From JAEXOD01 sp963663265 (lineage in GTDB: Bacteria; Bacteroidota; Ignavibacteria; Ignavibacteriales; Melioribacteraceae): 64,000 bases of DNA. How positions within the stretch are numbered: the first letter of the stretch is position 1; each line of letters starts with the position of its first letter. The stretch lies in NCBI GenBank assembly GCA_963663265.2, contig CAXXXM010000004.1, positions 62,001 to 126,000 on the forward strand. The letters are read 5' to 3'. The notes under the pieces are model-generated. The model was not told where the DNA came from. It saw nothing but the letters and a program-made list of their open reading frames with translations, and did no database searches. Of the stretch, positions 33,633-43,404 are shown one piece after another. A program made the translations under genes and the position numbers.

Positions 33633-36002
33633 ATGATAGGCAAAAAAAATATGAATTTTAAGGTATTAATAATTTTCCTAATGTCTCTTCAAGTGTTTTC
33701 TCAAGAAAATAAAACTCTCATTACTGGATTTGTAACGTCATCAGCAACCTTGTTGCCTATTAAAGATGTAAATGTAAAAATTGAAGGGACTTCACATGGT
33801 ACAACCACAGATTCTAACGGTTTTTACTCAATACAAATCAATCCTGGTAACTATCTTCTATCTTTCAGTTGTGTCGGATTTGTAAACCATGAACAACTCA
33901 TCAAACTTTATCCAAATAAAAACATAGAGATGAATATCTCTCTTGCTCCAAAAGTTTACGAAATTAAAGAAATAAGTATACAAGGGAACAAAACTTCTGA
34001 ATCAATTACTGTTCAGGAAATAAAAGGAAATGATCTTATTAGAATGCCGAATCTTTATTCAGATGTTATACGTGGAGTAAAAATTCTTCCTGGTGTTACT
34101 TCAAATAACGAATTAACAAGTGCTTATAATGTACGAGGAGGCAATTTTGACGAAAATCTAATTTATTTAAACGGATATGAAATTTATAGACCCCTACTAT
34201 CTGAGCAAGGAGTTGAAGAGAGTCAATCAATTGTAAACCAAAATATGGTAGGAGATTTAAGATTTTATAACGGTGCTTTTCCAGCCAAGTTTGATGATAA
34301 AATGTCATCGGTACTTGAAATCGGTTACAAGAAAAATTTTGATTCCACTATTCATGGAAATTTGGATGTAAATCTTTTAAATATGGGACTAACAATAAAC
34401 AAACGAGTTGGTAATTTAAACCTTACAGGCGGTATTCGGTATGCAAATCCTGCTTCATTTGCAAATGTGCTACAAACAAGCGGGCAATACAGACCAAAAT
34501 TTATCGATTTTCAGGTTTTTGCAACTTACGACTTTACAAAAACTTCAGGGATAGAAATATTTTATTTACAAGCATACAACAAATTTGACCTTACACCCGA
34601 AAACTGGGAAGGACAATTTCAGTTAAGCCGAGATGATATCCGACAAATAACACTTGAATATACAGGGAAACAATATTACAGCTTTCACAGAAATATTGCA
34701 GGAATTAAGTATTTTGGAAATATTACAGAAAAGGTAACTTTTAATACTGCCTTTTCATATTACTACAATAAAGAAACTGAGAACAAAAATTTATCGAACA
34801 ATATTTTTTATTCTGAGGATGCATACAATCCCGGAGATAACCGAAAATATTTAAAAACCGCATATGAGTTCTCTGATAATAGACTAAATGTTAAGACTTT
34901 CGTAATAAATGCGGAAGCAGCCTATACAGTTGGAAATCATGTTATTAAAATAGGTGCAAAAGGTAAATTTTCTGAAATGAACAGCATCCTTAATGAAACT
35001 ACCTATGAAATAGGACCGGATTCAATTTTAAATCCAAGTTATGTCACAATGTCAAATCAGGATGTTAATTTCAATTCAATTGCCGGATTTATAGAAGATA
35101 ATTTTTCAATTACTCCAAATTTAAACGCCAACTTTGGAATCAGATTACTAAAATATTATTATAATAATGAAGTATTAATAAGTCCAAGATTAAATTTAGA
35201 TTATTTACTTGATGAAAAAAACAAACTGAGTTTCGGTTGGGGATATTTTTATCAGCCTCCATATTATTATGAACTGCGTGATAAAGACCTAACAAAAATG
35301 AACCCACTTAAAGCCCAAAAAGCAGTACATTATATTTTAAGCTGGGAAAATAGGCTTAATCCGACTTCGGATTTTCTCGTAGAAGTTTACTATAAAAAAC
35401 TTAATAATCTTATTCCTTATTATATAGACCAACTCAAACTCGTTTATTCTAACCAAAATAATTCAGATGGATATGCATATGGAGTTGATTTGCAATATCG
35501 AGGAGAATTAGTAAAAGGAATTACAAGTTGGATAGGATATAGTTATCTGGATACAAAAGAAAAAAGTATGACATACAACAGCGGATATCAAAGAAGGTTA
35601 TTAGACCAGACCCATACAATTAGAATTTATTTACAAGACAGAGTAAAACGACGCAAGAATTTTCAATCACATGTAGTTTTTAATTTAGGTTCCGGTTTTT
35701 TGTACCATCCTCAAAAGACTATACAAGATCCCATAACAGGACTTTATACCATGACACCAGATTACAACATGGTTAGGAAATTCACCTTCTATTTTAGAGT
35801 AGATATGGGTTTAACATTTAGATTTCCTCTTGGAAAAGGTTATGAACTTACTGTAATTCCAGAAGTCTACAATGTTTTTAATAAATATAATATTGCTACA
35901 TATTCATGGCATCATGTATTACCAGAAACAGAACAGCCAATTCCAATAGCACACGTATATTCAAAAAGATTTTTTAATATTGGTTTGAATTTAGAATTTT
36001 AG
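33633..36002 (+). CDS. TonB-dependent receptor with carboxypeptidase-like domain (second copy type)
   Basis: 789 residues from the first ATG; a second ATG 18 bases later gives a more typical signal peptide (MNFKVLIIFLMSLQVFSQ) and may be the real start. Residues ~28-110 form the CarboxypepD_reg-like domain (TGFVTSSATLLPIKDVNVKIEG). The plug (~120-230) has NVRGGNFDENLIYLNGYEIY, and the barrel ends with aromatic NIGLNLEF. Smaller than the 936-residue receptor at 3151-5961 and not closely similar to it. A stand-alone gene between two terminators, so regulated separately. Substrate unknown. Confidence 0.87.
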   Translation: MIGKKNMNFKVLIIFLMSLQVFSQENKTLITGFVTSSATLLPIKDVNVKIEGTSHGTTTDSNGFYSIQINPGNYLLSFSCVGFVNHEQLIKLYPNKNIEMNISLAPKVYEIKEISIQGNKTSESITVQEIKGNDLIRMPNLYSDVIRGVKILPGVTSNNELTSAYNVRGGNFDENLIYLNGYEIYRPLLSEQGVEESQSIVNQNMVGDLRFYNGAFPAKFDDKMSSVLEIGYKKNFDSTIHGNLDVNLLNMGLTINKRVGNLNLTGGIRYANPASFANVLQTSGQYRPKFIDFQVFATYDFTKTSGIEIFYLQAYNKFDLTPENWEGQFQLSRDDIRQITLEYTGKQYYSFHRNIAGIKYFGNITEKVTFNTAFSYYYNKETENKNLSNNIFYSEDAYNPGDNRKYLKTAYEFSDNRLNVKTFVINAEAAYTVGNHVIKIGAKGKFSEMNSILNETTYEIGPDSILNPSYVTMSNQDVNFNSIAGFIEDNFSITPNLNANFGIRLLKYYYNNEVLISPRLNLDYLLDEKNKLSFGWGYFYQPPYYYELRDKDLTKMNPLKAQKAVHYILSWENRLNPTSDFLVEVYYKKLNNLIPYYIDQLKLVYSNQNNSDGYAYGVDLQYRGELVKGITSWIGYSYLDTKEKSMTYNSGYQRRLLDQTHTIRIYLQDRVKRRKNFQSHVVFNLGSGFLYHPQKTIQDPITGLYTMTPDYNMVRKFTFYFRVDMGLTFRFPLGKGYELTVIPEVYNVFNKYNIATYSWHHVLPETEQPIPIAHVYSKRFFNIGLNLEF

Positions 36003-36012
36003 TAGAATAAAA

Positions 36013-36033
36013 AAGCCGTGAAAAACACGGCTT
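36013..36033. terminator. Bidirectional terminator between TonB receptor and polysaccharide cluster
   Basis: AAGCCGTG-AAAAA-CACGGCTT, 8-bp stem, T-rich on both sides (TTTTTTATTC on the minus strand). Serves convergent genes. Confidence 0.85.
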
Positions 36034-36045
36034 ATATAGTAATTT

Positions 36046-36987
36046 TTATCTATTAAAAACCGATTGGAAGTAATTAATGGTAATTTTTAGCCCTTCTTCC
36101 CTTCCCACTTTTGGTTCCCAACCTAATATATCTTTTGCACGAGTAATATTCGGTTGTCTAACTTTTGGGTCATCTTCTGGTAAATCTTTGTAAATTATTT
36201 TACTTTTAGTACCAGTAATTTTAACAACTTCTTCAGCAAATTGTTTAATTGTAATTTCAGCAGGATTTCCAATATTAACAGGATTTACTTCATCAGACAA
36301 TAACAGTCGATATATTCCTTCTACCAAATCACTTACATAACAAAAACTTCTTGTTTGAGAACCGTCACCAAAAACAGTAATATCTTCACCATTTAATGCT
36401 TGCGAAACAAACGCAGGCAAAGCACGTCCGTCATTTAATCGCATTCTTGGACCATAAGTATTAAATATTCTTACAATACGAGTTTCAACACCATGATATC
36501 TATGATAAGCCATTGTTATTGCTTCGGCAAATCTTTTTGCTTCATCATAAACACCTCTTGGACCAATCGGATTAACATTTCCCCAATATGATTCTTCCTG
36601 AGGATGTACTGCCGGATCACCATAGACTTCTGAAGTTGAAGCTATTAAAATTCTCGCCTTTTTCTCTTTAGCCAAACCTAATACTTTATGAGTACCTAAC
36701 GACCCAACCTTGAGAGTTTGAATTGGAAGTTGCAAATAATCAATAGGGCTTGCTGGAGATGCAAAATGCAAAATATAATCTACTTCACCCGGAACATGGA
36801 TATAATTAGTTATATCATGTTTAATAAACTTAAAATCTTCGTTTCCAAAAAGATGTTCAATATTTTTAATGTTTCCGGTTAATAAGTTATCAATACAAAT
36901 AACTTTATATCCTTCAGCTATCATTCTATCACATAAATGAGAACCCAAAAATCCGGAACCGCCTGTAACCACAACTGTTTTTTTCAT
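36046..36987 (-). CDS. uxs: UDP-glucuronate decarboxylase (UDP-xylose synthase family)
   Basis: 313 residues of the extended short-chain dehydrogenase type. NAD-binding Rossmann motif GGSGFLG (9-15), ASTSEVYGDP (~115-124), catalytic Tyr146 and Lys150 (YDEAK). The stretches HFASPASPIDY and RIFNTYGPRMRLNDGRALPAF are characteristic of UXS rather than of UDP-glucose 4-epimerase. Makes UDP-xylose from UDP-glucuronate for polysaccharide assembly. Overlaps the preceding Wzz-like gene by 4 bases and is the last gene of the export cluster. Confidence 0.9.
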   Translation of the reverse strand: MKKTVVVTGGSGFLGSHLCDRMIAEGYKVICIDNLLTGNIKNIEHLFGNEDFKFIKHDITNYIHVPGEVDYILHFASPASPIDYLQLPIQTLKVGSLGTHKVLGLAKEKKARILIASTSEVYGDPAVHPQEESYWGNVNPIGPRGVYDEAKRFAEAITMAYHRYHGVETRIVRIFNTYGPRMRLNDGRALPAFVSQALNGEDITVFGDGSQTRSFCYVSDLVEGIYRLLLSDEVNPVNIGNPAEITIKQFAEEVVKITGTKSKIIYKDLPEDDPKVRQPNITRAKDILGWEPKVGREEGLKITINYFQSVFNR

Positions 36988-38120
36988 TTTTTATATAATT
37001 TTTTATTTTTAAATATTTCCACCAACGATAAAGATAAAAATGCAAAAAACGCAAAAGCAACTGTACTAAATAAAACTCTTGGACTTGATGATGATAATGG
37101 AACAATAGCCTCATCTAATACTTGCACATTTAAAGCGTCTTTATTTTCTTGAATTTTTTCCTTAAAATATTGTTTTTGTAAAAACAAATACACCTCATTA
37201 TAAATCCTAACATCTCGCGTTAATACAGAATATTTTTGCACTATATCCGGAACATTATCGAATGCAGGAAGATAATCCATCTTGTCGCTTTCACCGGTCT
37301 CAAATTGTGAATATTTATTTTTTAATATTTCAAGTCTTTTGGATAGAGATTGATACGCTTGGCTTTCATTTGAAACGTTAAGCTTCATTGTGTTTAATTC
37401 AATTTCAGTAGTAACAATTTCGCTTTTTAATTTGGCTGCATTTTCAATAGCAGCAGTCAACTGCTCTGGAAGTGAAATAGCTTTAAATTTATTCTGAAAT
37501 GTTTTTAAGGAATCTTCTGAAGAATCCATTTTCTTTTTTATATCAATTAATTGAAGTTCAACATATTCACGAGATCTTTTAGCCCTAATATTCATTTTTT
37601 CGTTATTTATTTTATTCAATTCTTCAATAAAACTGTTGGCAATTTTCGGTACTAAATGCCTTATTGAATCCTTAGCACTTGAAAACCGACCAAATAAAGG
37701 AGTTGATAGCTCAACCTTAAATGCAAGAATCCCCTCTTTAGATACATTTGAGGATGTTGTTTTTGTTAGAAAGGAAGCAACTTTATGAATATCTTTTTCT
37801 TTAAAATATTTTTGTAAATTACATTTTTTAACAACAGCTTCGCTAATTGAACGACTTTTTAATATTTCAGCATTTAACATTGCATTCCCTTTTGAACCAC
37901 CCAAACCCAAATAACTGGATATATCTCCCCCCCCGCCTAACAAAGACGAAAGAGAACTATTATCCTCGTCAACTGGAGGAAGAATTGTAGTTTCAGCGGA
38001 AAATGTTAATGGATAAGCTACATAAATAGTTATAGCAAATATAACTGTAAGAATAATAGTTACTGTTAGTAATCTTTTAAAATTAAATAGAATTACGTGT
38101 AATATGTTATTAAAAGTCAT
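36984..38120 (-). CDS. Wzz-family polysaccharide chain-length / copolymerase protein
   Basis: 378 residues from the ATG at 38120, preceded by AAGGAA 8 bases upstream; the longer frame to 38216 would lie within the previous gene and codes a Cys-rich non-natural leader. TM1 at ~17-37 (LLTVTIILTVIFAITIYVAY), a periplasmic coiled-coil region (~170-290), and TM2 near the end (VLFSTVAFAFFAFLSLSLVEI). No kinase domain, unlike the second Wzz-type protein of this cluster. It would control polymer length or form the inner-membrane part of the export channel with the SLBB proteins. Confidence 0.85.
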   Translation of the reverse strand: MTFNNILHVILFNFKRLLTVTIILTVIFAITIYVAYPLTFSAETTILPPVDEDNSSLSSLLGGGGDISSYLGLGGSKGNAMLNAEILKSRSISEAVVKKCNLQKYFKEKDIHKVASFLTKTTSSNVSKEGILAFKVELSTPLFGRFSSAKDSIRHLVPKIANSFIEELNKINNEKMNIRAKRSREYVELQLIDIKKKMDSSEDSLKTFQNKFKAISLPEQLTAAIENAAKLKSEIVTTEIELNTMKLNVSNESQAYQSLSKRLEILKNKYSQFETGESDKMDYLPAFDNVPDIVQKYSVLTRDVRIYNEVYLFLQKQYFKEKIQENKDALNVQVLDEAIVPLSSSSPRVLFSTVAFAFFAFLSLSLVEIFKNKKLYKK

Positions 38121-38122
38121 AA

Positions 38123-39718
38123 TTAATTCCTTGATGAAATAATTACAGCCACAATTGCAGTAATTAAAGCTGCAACTTGTCCAACAATTAACATCGAATC
38201 TTTGAAGACATCCCAAAACTTTGGAGATGGGGTTTCCTCTGGTATCCAGATTACATCACCCGGCTCTAACTTCTCAACATCATCAGCGTCTATCCATTCT
38301 TTTGTATTGTATTTAATAACTCTTACATCTCCTTCAACAGCACGCCATGAAAAACCACCGGCTAATTGAATATAATCATCAACCGAGTATCTTTTATTAA
38401 ATTGAACATTTCCGGGGTTAACTACTTGACCAACTAATGTAATAAAATCTTTTTCTTCGGGGATATAAATTTCATCATTATTTCGTAAAATCAAATTTTC
38501 TTTTAAGTCATTTTCATTAAATAGTTTTTCAAAGTCAACAACCATCTTGCCTTTAAGTTCTCTGGAACGAGCTTTTAAATAATCATATTCATCATCGGTC
38601 ATATCACCGCGTTGCATTTTAATTAATCTATCATATTCCGGATCTATTTCTGTATTCCCTTGAGTTCTAATAATGTATGCATCTTTTAGCGAAGCATGTT
38701 CTAAAAATCCCCCTACTTCATTTAATAATAGGCTCTTCAAATCCGTCTTAGATTTTTCAATTCTAAAATAACCAGGATATTTAACTCTGCCACTAACTTT
38801 AACATAGTTCTCTTGTAAAAATTCAGGTTTAGCTCGCACTAATACTCTATCACCCGGCTTTAGCTCTATTTTTGAATTTTCCAGCTCGCCATAATTGACA
38901 TACTTAACTGAAGTATTTTTATAATCTTCTAAATAAGAAATTATCTCAATACTATCCTTTTTCGCACTAAAGACAAAACCGCCACTTAAAGATATTAGAC
39001 CCTCTAAATTATCACCTTCAACATATTCATAACGACCGGGGTATTGAACACTACCATATATAGAAATAAGTTTGTCACTCTTGTTTATAATTACTCTATC
39101 ACCCTCAGTAAGGAATGGATTTTGAGATAAATCACCGTTTCTAATAAATCTAATCAAATCGTATTTTTTAATTTGACCTGAGATTTTCATTATTGAAACA
39201 TTCCGCAAATCAGAATCATCAAACAACCCATACGAAATATTTATTAATTCAAGAAGTCGAGTATTTCCAGTTACAATATAAGTATTTGGTTTTGCAACAT
39301 TTCCGAGCAAAGTTACTTTAATTTTCTTAAAATCAACTAAGGTTACAGTAATTTTAACATTATTAAAAATACTTTTAATTTCCTTTTTAATCAATTCTTT
39401 AACTTCAAATAAAGTTTTACCGGAAACATAAATTAAACCAACTTGTTCAATTTTAATATAACCTTCAAAATTTACTACTGCCACTCCAGATAAAGAAGTT
39501 ACCCCTTGTATATCAATCAATAATTTATCGCCAGGACCAACAAGATAACTATTTTGATCAATTACACCATCTGTTGCGGCTATATTTAATGAGACATTGG
39601 AAAGATTTTTTGAAGAATCAGAGAAGAAAAAATCAGTTCTATTTATATAGCTTGGCTTTATTTGAGCCAAGCTATAAGTAGTAAGAATTAAAACTAAGAA
39701 AAATAATGTTTTTTTCAC
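38123..39718 (-). CDS. Outer-membrane polysaccharide export protein with several SLBB domains (Wza-like)
   Basis: 531 residues. Signal peptide ends near TYSLAQ. A Poly_export domain (~55-130, YLVGPGDKLLIDIQGV) is followed by at least four SLBB beta-grasp repeats (~135-215, 220-290, 300-400, 425-495), each with a GxVxxPGxY signature (KVTLLGNVAKPNTYIV; YGSVQYPGRYEY; KVSGRVKYPGYFRI; LVGQVVNPGNVQF). The C-terminus is a hydrophobic helix (MLIVGQVAALITAIVAVII) rather than the Wza amphipathic barrel helix. It forms the periplasm-to-outer-membrane conduit for exopolysaccharide. Two bases separate it from the Wzc-like gene. Confidence 0.88.
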   Translation of the reverse strand: MKKTLFFLVLILTTYSLAQIKPSYINRTDFFFSDSSKNLSNVSLNIAATDGVIDQNSYLVGPGDKLLIDIQGVTSLSGVAVVNFEGYIKIEQVGLIYVSGKTLFEVKELIKKEIKSIFNNVKITVTLVDFKKIKVTLLGNVAKPNTYIVTGNTRLLELINISYGLFDDSDLRNVSIMKISGQIKKYDLIRFIRNGDLSQNPFLTEGDRVIINKSDKLISIYGSVQYPGRYEYVEGDNLEGLISLSGGFVFSAKKDSIEIISYLEDYKNTSVKYVNYGELENSKIELKPGDRVLVRAKPEFLQENYVKVSGRVKYPGYFRIEKSKTDLKSLLLNEVGGFLEHASLKDAYIIRTQGNTEIDPEYDRLIKMQRGDMTDDEYDYLKARSRELKGKMVVDFEKLFNENDLKENLILRNNDEIYIPEEKDFITLVGQVVNPGNVQFNKRYSVDDYIQLAGGFSWRAVEGDVRVIKYNTKEWIDADDVEKLEPGDVIWIPEETPSPKFWDVFKDSMLIVGQVAALITAIVAVIISSRN

Positions 39719-39720
39719 TT

Positions 39721-41976
39721 TTATGTATTTTTAGTATTATTTTCAGTTATTTTTTTGGGAGAATTCGCAGATGGACGTGAATAATAATAATAATATTTAT
39801 AATATGAGCCATAACCCGATTTATAGCTAAAGTTATTAAGAATAACCCCAACAAACGAACCCTTATCATGACTTAACAATTCAGTAGATTTAACCATCAA
39901 ATCAGTTTCTGTTTGATTTGCAGATACAACTAATAAGGTAACATCAACTAATCTTGATAATATTTCCGAGTCAGTTACAGCAATTACCGGAGGAGAATCG
40001 ACAAGAATAATATCAAACTCTTCTCTTACTTTTGCTAAGAAATCAACCATTAATTTTGAACTTAATAATTCCGACGGGTTAGGAGGAATTGTTCCTGCTG
40101 TTATATAATACAAGTTTTCAACTTCTGATTTTCTAACAATTTCATCATAACTTGCTTGACCAAAGAAATAATCTGTTAATCCAGGGAAACGTTTAACTTT
40201 AAATACGTTGTGCATTCTTGGTTTTCTTAAATCGCAATCAACTATCAAAGTCTTTTTGCCTGCGTTGGCAAAACTACCAGATAAGTTAACTGATACTGTA
40301 GTTTTTCCTTCTCGTGGTGTTGATGATGTAATCAATATGGTTTTGATTGAATTAGCATCAACTTTGGAAAACTGGATTCTGGTTCTTAATGCTCTAAAAG
40401 CTTCTGAAGGAATCGAATCCGGTCTTTTAGCTACAATAAATTCAAAATCATTCCCTTTAAGGTCAATACCTTCAATTAAAGGAACCCATGCTAAAACATT
40501 AATATTTTTTCTTTGGATGTCTTCAGGGGTTTTAACAGTATTATCAAAATAATTCTTCATAAATGCAAAACCGAATCCTAAACCAAGTCCAAGAATCAAG
40601 CCAACTGCAACAATCATCATTCTATTAGGTTTTGAAGGTTTATCTGCTCTTCTTGCCAAATCAACAATAAGAACATTACCAGGTGTTGATTGCTCATTTA
40701 TCATTGCTTCTTGATACTTTTCTTCTACCAATTCATACAATTTTTCATACGCTGTTCTTTCTCTCTCTAAACGAGCATAGTCAATTGTTTGTTTTGGTAA
40801 TTCATTAAATTCTCTTTCATATTGCTTAAAGATTATTTCCAACTGTTTAACCGAAGCTGAACTTGCTTGATATTTCAATTCTTCTTCAAGTATTTTTTTA
40901 GTAAGCTCTTTAATCTCATCCGGACTTGAAGCAAACAAACCGGATTTATAAACTGCAATTTTCTTATTTAATTTTTCTTTTAGATCTTTAATTCTATTGT
41001 TATAATCATTAACAAGTTTGGATTTATCTTTATCAATTGTACTATTTGCAATTGCTAAATCTCTCTGTGCTTCTAAACTTGCAATACTTTCTTGTAGGTT
41101 TTTTAAGTAAGGTTCAGCTGCAAAACTTTCCAAATAATCATTTAATCTTGGATCTTGTTTTTCAAGTTCGGACATTAATTCTTTTAGGTTTTTTTCAGAG
41201 ATGGTTTGGTCAATTTTTGCTGCATTTAATTTAGCTTCAAAATCTGTCAACTGTTGAATAAGTGCTTGAGACTGTGCTGATAGTTCAACAATTCCCTTTT
41301 GCTCCTGAAAATCTTTTAATGTGTTTTCAGACTTATTCAACTCCTTCATCTTGTCATTACGTTGATTAGCCAAAAATTCTTTAACTGAAGTTAATTGTGC
41401 TCTATTAATCTGCAAATTAAATTGTTTATATGCATCTGCATATAAATTTGCAATTAACGAAGCTTCAAATGCTGAAGGAGATTCAACAGAAATCTCTACT
41501 ATATCCAAACCTCTTTTCTGTTCGATAGTAACTTTTTGAGTTAAAGCTTCAACAATATCAGGAACTCTTTTAATTTTTACTGATTGATTTTCTGCAACTT
41601 TATAACTTTGATCTAAAAGCAAATAAAAACTATCTCTTTCGCCCAACTTGTTATAACTTTCAATAAGAGAGTTAGCTACTTTTTCTTTAATTGTATAACT
41701 TTTAAGTACTTCAATTTCATTAGCTATAAATCTATCACTTCCAAAATCTGAAAACTCAGGCATTAAAGGTGATTCAAGGATGTTTCCAGTTGGCTTTGCT
41801 ATTTTCAAAACTGTTGTAGATTTATAAATATTAACAGCATTAACCGCATATAGAATTGAAATTAACAAAGCTGTTACCGATATTAACAATATTGGTAAAA
41901 GATTCAAACGAATCAAATTTAAATAATCTTTTAATGATGTATTTTCAAAATCTCTTGAATTTATATTATTCTCCAA
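39721..41976 (-). CDS. Polysaccharide co-polymerase with tyrosine autokinase domain (Wzc-like)
   Basis: 751 residues. N-terminal Wzz domain with TM1 ~27-48, a long periplasmic coiled coil (~180-430), TM2 ~453-475, then a cytoplasmic BY-kinase: Walker A SSTPREGKTT near residue 555, Walker A' (LIVDCDLRKPRMH) and Walker B (IILVDSPPV). The tail is tyrosine-rich (YKSGYGSYYKYYYYYSR, nine Tyr), the autophosphorylated cluster of this family. Cycles of phosphorylation control polymer export. Forms the inner-membrane ring of the export channel with the SLBB proteins at 38123 and 41985. Confidence 0.93.
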   Translation of the reverse strand: MENNINSRDFENTSLKDYLNLIRLNLLPILLISVTALLISILYAVNAVNIYKSTTVLKIAKPTGNILESPLMPEFSDFGSDRFIANEIEVLKSYTIKEKVANSLIESYNKLGERDSFYLLLDQSYKVAENQSVKIKRVPDIVEALTQKVTIEQKRGLDIVEISVESPSAFEASLIANLYADAYKQFNLQINRAQLTSVKEFLANQRNDKMKELNKSENTLKDFQEQKGIVELSAQSQALIQQLTDFEAKLNAAKIDQTISEKNLKELMSELEKQDPRLNDYLESFAAEPYLKNLQESIASLEAQRDLAIANSTIDKDKSKLVNDYNNRIKDLKEKLNKKIAVYKSGLFASSPDEIKELTKKILEEELKYQASSASVKQLEIIFKQYEREFNELPKQTIDYARLERERTAYEKLYELVEEKYQEAMINEQSTPGNVLIVDLARRADKPSKPNRMMIVAVGLILGLGLGFGFAFMKNYFDNTVKTPEDIQRKNINVLAWVPLIEGIDLKGNDFEFIVAKRPDSIPSEAFRALRTRIQFSKVDANSIKTILITSSTPREGKTTVSVNLSGSFANAGKKTLIVDCDLRKPRMHNVFKVKRFPGLTDYFFGQASYDEIVRKSEVENLYYITAGTIPPNPSELLSSKLMVDFLAKVREEFDIILVDSPPVIAVTDSEILSRLVDVTLLVVSANQTETDLMVKSTELLSHDKGSFVGVILNNFSYKSGYGSYYKYYYYYSRPSANSPKKITENNTKNT

Positions 41977-41984
41977 TTTTCCCT

Positions 41985-42497
41985 CTACTTAGTAAGTAAA
42001 ATAGCTAATGAAATTAAGGCTGAAAATACTGATAATCCAATACCCAACCATTCTCTAAAAAAGTATTTGGGATATATAGGAACTACAAATATATCACCTG
42101 CCATCAATTTTGGCACTTTAATTGAATTACTCTTTAGATTCTTTTCCCACATTAAATCATTAAGATTAAATTTAATCATCTCACTAGTTGAATCGGCTGT
42201 CGTTCTATATAATCTCAATTCATCTAATTCTGCATCAGTTACAGGTCCCCCTGCATACGAAAGTAAATCGCTGACTGAAGACTCTTCAGGAATTATGTAC
42301 TTTCCAGGATATTTAACACCACCCCAAATAGCAACTTTAATATTCACAGTACGTGGATCTGAATAATCAAAATAACCACCTTGCTGTCTATATTGGCTTT
42401 GAGGAGCAGCCCCCAATTCATAATCGTTTGTTTGAGCAAAAGAACTCGAAGCAAACATTATCAAAAAAAATACAAAAAGAAACTTAATTTTCAACAT
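41985..42497 (-). CDS. Small SLBB-domain exopolysaccharide export protein
   Basis: 170 residues. Signal peptide (ends near SSSFAQ), one SLBB domain (~48-140, VKVAIWGGVKYPGKYIIPEESSVSDLL) and a C-terminal hydrophobic helix (WLGIGLSVFSALISLAILL). It is too short for a full Wza and lacks the Poly_export domain. The arrangement (soluble SLBB plus C-terminal anchor) could make it an adaptor or inner-membrane-anchored cap of the export channel. First gene of the cluster, 8 bases before the Wzc-like gene. Confidence 0.78.
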   Translation of the reverse strand: MLKIKFLFVFFLIMFASSSFAQTNDYELGAAPQSQYRQQGGYFDYSDPRTVNIKVAIWGGVKYPGKYIIPEESSVSDLLSYAGGPVTDAELDELRLYRTTADSTSEMIKFNLNDLMWEKNLKSNSIKVPKLMAGDIFVVPIYPKYFFREWLGIGLSVFSALISLAILLTK

Positions 42498-42534
42498 TTT
42501 AACCTTTTTTTGTTAAAAAAAAAACCTTCATTAA

Positions 42535-43404
42535 TCAAATCTTATTGATATTTAAATTTATATTTTTCGTTGAAAAATATCCTCCTAAAATACCAAACAA
42601 TAACCCAAATATTGGAATTAATATATTAATTAAAATAATCAATCTTGTAAAGTTAACAATGTTCAACAAATTAGTCAATAAAATCAACAAAAAATTGACA
42701 ATTAATAGGCAAATTGTGCTGCAAATCATACCAATTAATATTCCATTTAAGTATATTGGAATTTTTATTGAACGCAATTTCGCTCCAACCAATTTCATTA
42801 TATCGTACATATCGTTTTTTGAGTTATAAATCAATCTATTTGTAGCATAAACCAAGTAGACTGATATTAAACTTAAAGAAAAACTAATAATAAATAAGAA
42901 ATACTTAAAAGAATCAATAAATTTAAACAGAGAGATTAAAAACTCATAATCGTAAACTATTTCATCAACACCGGCAATTTCTTTAATTGGTTTTATCCTT
43001 TCTTCAAGATTTTCGATATTAAATTCTTTTGCATTTAGATAAATCTGATAGCATTCCGGTAAAGGATTAACTTCAAGAACAGCATCAAGATTTTCGCCCG
43101 TTTCTTTAATAAAATTTGCTTTAGCTTGAGTTTTATTTATAAAGGAAACCTGTTTAATCCATTTTACTTCATTTAGAAAATTCTTAATATATTGCTTATC
43201 AGACAAGTTAACATTTTCATCAAGAAAAATATTAATTGTAATTTTTTCAATCAGCGAGTTGTTAAACTCGTATGAAAGATACAAAAAGCATATACTTGAA
43301 GTTGAAAGTAAAATAGCTAAAATCATTGAAAAAACGGTTAAAAATGAAGCACCTTTTTCTCTTTTTAATAATCTAAATGCCTCTTTAAAATAAAAACTGA
43401 TCAT
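42535..43404 (-). CDS. ftsX: Cell-division ABC transporter permease FtsX
   Basis: 289 residues with the FtsX topology: TM1 ~21-44, a periplasmic domain (~50-160, IFLDENVNLSDKQYIKNFLNEVKWIKQVSFINKTQAKANF), then three TM segments (~170-190, ~215-245, ~255-278). With FtsE it controls peptidoglycan hydrolases at the septum; ftsE is not adjacent. Its start overlaps the preceding lipoprotein stop by one base (TAATG). Low-complexity Leu/Ile/Asn-rich segments are due to AT-rich codons. Confidence 0.85.
   Translation of the reverse strand: MISFYFKEAFRLLKREKGASFLTVFSMILAILLSTSSICFLYLSYEFNNSLIEKITINIFLDENVNLSDKQYIKNFLNEVKWIKQVSFINKTQAKANFIKETGENLDAVLEVNPLPECYQIYLNAKEFNIENLEERIKPIKEIAGVDEIVYDYEFLISLFKFIDSFKYFLFIISFSLSLISVYLVYATNRLIYNSKNDMYDIMKLVGAKLRSIKIPIYLNGILIGMICSTICLLIVNFLLILLTNLLNIVNFTRLIILINILIPIFGLLFGILGGYFSTKNINLNINKI

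Noticed and set aside
38121..38216. Upstream extension of the Wzz-like gene
   Set aside because: It overlaps the SLBB gene by 94 bases and encodes a Cys-rich leader; the ATG at 38120 has AAGGAA upstream.
42498..42534. T-run/A-run palindrome between the SLBB gene and ftsX as a terminator
   Set aside because: The possible stem is almost purely A-T with a short loop and would be unstable; chance is likely in this base composition.
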